The notes under the pieces: model-generated
What the model saw: the letters and a program-made list of their open reading frames with translations, nothing else
The model's database searches: none
Told to the model about the DNA's origin: nothing
Assembly: GCF_958445495.1 (NCBI RefSeq)
Contig: NZ_CAUCSQ010000020.1
Location: 1 to 64,000, forward strand
Source: an uncultured Bacteroides sp.
Lineage (GTDB): Bacteria; Bacteroidota; Bacteroidia; Bacteroidales; Bacteroidaceae
Length of the DNA: 64,000 nucleotides
Direction of reading: 5' to 3'
Part shown: in pieces, positions 61,898 through 64,000 of the stretch
Layout: each line of letters starts with the position of its first letter
How positions within the stretch are numbered: position 1 is the first letter of the stretch
Program-made: the position numbers and the translations under genes

Positions 61898-62059
61898 TTA
61901 AAAATTAGGATTCTCTAAAGTTTCAGTGAGTTCCTCTTCAGTAATGCTCTCGCAGATGTTTGAATCATCAATGTAAACATTATATCCAGTCTCATTGCGA
62001 GAGACTTCCAATACACGAATTTCACCAGTTGGTGATTCCACTCTATAAATTGTTCTCAT
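61898..62059 (-). CDS. Small hypothetical phage protein
   Basis: 53 aa from the ATG at 62059 (a longer frame from 62113 overlaps the upstream gene). Sequence MRTIYRVESPTGEIRVLEVS... is a small acidic beta-rich protein. It lies 19 bp after the DUF3846 gene, in the same run of small minus-strand genes. Function unknown. Confidence 0.55.
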   Translation of the reverse strand: MRTIYRVESPTGEIRVLEVSRNETGYNVYIDDSNICESITEEELTETLENPNF

Positions 62060-62078
62060 ATTTTCTGAAATTAAAGGG

Positions 62079-62354
62079 TTAGAACATACTGCCATCACAC
62101 ACAATAGCGTCACCGGCTATATAATCATCGGGAAAAATTGCACTATTCATTAGTGCAATTCGGGTAGCCTCAACATTCAACTCAAAGTGGAATTTACCCT
62201 CCTCATTCATTATCATTATTTTATTAAGGCAAATATCAATGACTTGAACATAGCCATTTACTAAACTCTGCGCTTCTTTTAGGGTAAAGCAGTTCCCATT
62301 CACCGGAGAAATCTCAACTGTTTCTCCGGTAACTTTTAACAAAGTGGCTTTCAT
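62079..62354 (-). CDS. DUF3846-like phage protein
   Basis: 91 aa. KEAQSLVNGYVQVIDI and the ending DYIAGDAIVCDGSMF match the DUF3846 pattern found in phages and conjugative elements. Function unknown. 4 bp after the preceding broken gene. Confidence 0.65.
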   Translation of the reverse strand: MKATLLKVTGETVEISPVNGNCFTLKEAQSLVNGYVQVIDICLNKIMIMNEEGKFHFELNVEATRIALMNSAIFPDDYIAGDAIVCDGSMF

Positions 62355-62358
62355 ATGT

Positions 62359-62613
62359 TTACTCTTCTGTGGTTAATGTCAGGCAGATACTTTCAAGCAT
62401 ATCTCCCTTTTGCTTTTCCAGTTCAATACGGCTTGTTAGCTGCTGTAATTGTTGAGAAAGCATTTTTATATTCCCCATATTGCTCACTTGATTAGTATGA
62501 GTGTTGAGGCTGTTATGTGTATCACCTATGAGCTGATTAGCTTGTGCTATGAGGGTAGCAAGCTCTTACCTGCTATCCTCTTTTCTCTTTGAGTAGTATT
62601 CTAATGGAGTCAT
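62359..62613 (-). pseudogene. Small phage coiled-coil gene with an in-frame TAA
   Basis: ATG at 62613, 15 codons (MTPLEYYSKRKEDSR), TAA (62566-62568), then the same frame continues ELATLIAQANQLIGDTHNSL... with a heptad pattern (MLSQQLQQLTSRIELEKQKG) to TAA at 62359. CAA to TAA would explain it. Starts one base after the stop of the upstream SH3-like gene (TGATATG), so it was coupled. Internal start at an ATG is possible. Confidence 0.55.
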
Positions 62614-62614
62614 A

Positions 62615-62947
62615 TCAATACACGGTTACAAGGTTCTCAATTTTAAAGCTTCTAAACTCCTGCTTATCAACATCGAAGTAAGAGAAAGTCTCATAAGAAG
62701 GCTTTGTCATACGTTTACCCTTGTTTGTTACACCTACAGACACATTTTTAAGAGTACCGATAGCGTAGCGAATATTGCCATTCACTTTCTCATAGGCGAA
62801 TTTAACTTCACCACTTCTCATTCTTTTAGCAAGTCTGTAAAGCTCCCACGCTTTTAGCAAACAATATTTCCAACTCTTTTTTGTTATTGAAAGGAGATGA
62901 TGAGCATACTTCATCACTCTAGCTCTAAAATTTGTTTTTGTTTCCAT
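62615..62947 (-). CDS. Phage SH3 beta-barrel-fold protein (DUF2693-like)
   Basis: 110 aa. N-terminal helical region (HHLLSITKKSWKYCLLKAWE) and a C-terminal part with VNGNIRYAIGTL, NKGKRMTKPSYETFSYFDVD and a FRSFKIENLVTVY ending, typical of the small SH3-fold phage proteins of Bacteroides. Function unknown. Confidence 0.6.
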   Translation of the reverse strand: METKTNFRARVMKYAHHLLSITKKSWKYCLLKAWELYRLAKRMRSGEVKFAYEKVNGNIRYAIGTLKNVSVGVTNKGKRMTKPSYETFSYFDVDKQEFRSFKIENLVTVY

Positions 62948-63074
62948 AATTCTCTTTTTTGGGTTTGACTTTTATGTTATTTGGTACTGCAAATATAGCC
63001 AAAAGTTACGTTATTACATAACTTTTCAAAAGTTATTTTTCTTCTGAGACCTTTTTAAAACGTTATTTAACTCA

Positions 63075-63548
63075 TTAATAACTAATCTCTTGAAGCAAGA
63101 ACTTCCGACCGGAAGAAATACGACTCCTAACAGTGCCAACCGGTATGTTTAAGATTTCACTTATCTCATCATAAGAATATCCTTCAGCATAATACATTAC
63201 ACTGTCCATACAACACGTCTTCTGCGCACATCGACTAATAGCTAATAGCAGTTCATTAAACAATATGGATTCATAAGTATTATCAAGTGATATACTTTCC
63301 TTAACTGAATCATATCCGATAAAGTGAATAAGGGAGTTTCGATTATAGCGAGTTATGTAAGTATTCTGCATGACAGCAATACACCAGGGTTTCATTGGTT
63401 TAGAACAATCAAACTTATCTTGGTTCTGAAGTATCTTATATACTGTGTCACCAGCCAAATCCTCAGCATCCTGAATAGATGAACAAAACCTTTTAGCTAC
63501 ACGAAATATCCAGGGATATATCTCTAATAAAGACTGTTCAAAACTCAT
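63075..63548 (-). CDS. ECF-like RNA polymerase sigma factor of the element
   Basis: 157 aa. Region 2 (IFRVAKRFCSSIQDAEDLAGDTVYKILQNQ, given by position 14-43) and region 4 with YSYDEISEILNIPVGTVRSR. No region 1 or 3, so ECF type. It could direct transcription of element genes. The start overlaps the preceding 95-aa gene by 11 bp. Confidence 0.8.
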   Translation of the reverse strand: MSFEQSLLEIYPWIFRVAKRFCSSIQDAEDLAGDTVYKILQNQDKFDCSKPMKPWCIAVMQNTYITRYNRNSLIHFIGYDSVKESISLDNTYESILFNELLLAISRCAQKTCCMDSVMYYAEGYSYDEISEILNIPVGTVRSRISSGRKFLLQEISY

Positions 63549-63825
63549 TATTGACCCTCCTGATTATGTGTAAATTATTCCCATTAAGACATTGCTCAAC
63601 GTATTTCCGATGAATAACACTCTGTTCATACATCTCTTGAGCAATGCGCTCTACTGAATCAATAAGAGTATCTACCTCTCTAGGGGGCAAAGAGGTGATT
63701 AGATTTTTCACTTCGGATAATTGTAGGTTTATCCGGTCACACTTGTTTTCTAGTGTTCGCAGTTTTAACAATAAATTACAGTATAAATATTGATTTATAC
63801 AACATGCTCCGTTCTTTTTATTCAT
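63538..63825 (-). CDS. 95-aa hypothetical protein coupled to the sigma factor
   Basis: 95 aa, helical and Cys-containing (CCINQYLYCN), with a TLENKCDRINLQLSEVKNLI coiled-coil-like stretch. Overlaps the sigma gene by 11 bp. The position upstream of an ECF sigma gene would suit a regulator or anti-sigma factor, but no membrane helix or HTH is visible. Confidence 0.55.
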   Translation of the reverse strand: MNKKNGACCINQYLYCNLLLKLRTLENKCDRINLQLSEVKNLITSLPPREVDTLIDSVERIAQEMYEQSVIHRKYVEQCLNGNNLHIIRRVNNEF

Positions 63826-63927
63826 ATAAAAGTCGTTTGTGATTCTAAAAAGGAATTACTAACGACTGCATAAAAAATTCGTTGCAATTAAATATTAATT
63901 GAATTAATACGAATATATAACAATTTA

Positions 63928-64000
63928 CTATACCTGTCTTTTTCGAATTAATATATCAATCTCTGTTTGGTGAACTATGTTTGCATATACAGCAGCATTA
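63928..64000 (-). CDS. Partial gene at the right window edge
   Basis: A minus-strand open frame reads in from the edge as NAAVYANIVHQTEIDILIRK... to TAG at 63928. Only 23 codons are visible, too few for a family. Confidence 0.3.
   Translation of the reverse strand, partial: NAAVYANIVHQTEIDILIRKRQV

Noticed and set aside
41570..62613. Stop-codon recoding in the element, as in some gut phages.
   Set aside because: TAG, TAA and TGA all occur as interruptions, and frameshifts occur too. Large genes contain none.
1..64000. CRISPR array or cas genes.
   Set aside because: No regularly spaced direct repeats and no Cas-like proteins were seen.

Overview
The window looks like a Bacteroides chromosome (relatives of B. 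thetaiotaomicron), carrying the left and central part of an integrated phage-like element. Evidence for the genus: promoters of the TTG-N19-21-TAnnTTTG type (for example TATCTTTG before several genes), hybrid two-component regulators, TonB-dependent receptors, lipoproteins with acidic residues after the lipid cysteine, and an arabinose operon controlled by a NUDIX-type AraR. Gene order from the arabinose genes to transketolase/RpiB resembles the B. thetaiotaomicron BT0346-BT0368 neighbourhood; that comparison is from memory.

Layout. 1-46: probable end of an IS3-type element. 126-6230: LysR regulator divergent from a TonB-dependent receptor and two DUF4374 lipoproteins (a probable outer-membrane uptake locus, perhaps iron-siderophore). 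6492-26467: arabinan/arabinose utilisation. A GH43-GH51 operon (minus) diverges from a hybrid two-component regulator. Then come an operon of aldose epimerase, Na+/sugar symporter, AraR, AraD, AraA, AraB and a second GH51, followed by transketolase and ribose-5-phosphate isomerase B. Extracellular enzymes release arabinose, the symporter imports it, AraA/B/D convert it to xylulose-5-phosphate, and Tkt/RpiB join it to the pentose-phosphate pathway. Two matched palindromes before the operon look like AraR operators. 26656-39879: housekeeping genes: DUF456 protein, truncated GH92, TPR protein, a 2-oxoacid:ferredoxin oxidoreductase operon with an embedded 57-aa membrane protein, putative porin, solute-binding protein, Gfo/Idh/MocA oxidoreductase, guanine deaminase, FadL-like protein and a Ser/Arg-rich 'vitellogenin-like' protein.

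40080-64000 (continuing beyond the window): an integrated element. It starts with a tyrosine integrase and a candidate small RNA. An AT-rich accessory/defence region follows (42.3-46.2 kb): AbiH, a broken companion gene, and a tight three-gene module of STAS-GHKL ATPase, STAS-like DUF4325 protein and PIN nuclease. Next are a lysis cassette (two membrane proteins, amidase, probable one-protein spanin), two paralogous DUF1566-like receptor-binding candidates, a 1,878-aa tail protein with a CotH-kinase-like domain and leucine-rich repeats, two more probable tail proteins, an XRE regulator, tRNA-like relics, an LPO_1073/Vpar_1526-family gene with a small membrane partner, and small phage-type genes with an ECF-like sigma factor. 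No head, terminase, portal, sheath or tape-measure gene is visible. Several small element genes carry nonsense or frameshift lesions while the large ones are intact, so this is either a decaying prophage or one whose remaining genes lie beyond the right edge.

The best candidate for an undescribed system is the STAS-GHKL / STAS-like / PIN module. The two-gene LPO_1073 module, which shares a short QV[GN]G motif between partners, and the CotH-domain tail protein come next.
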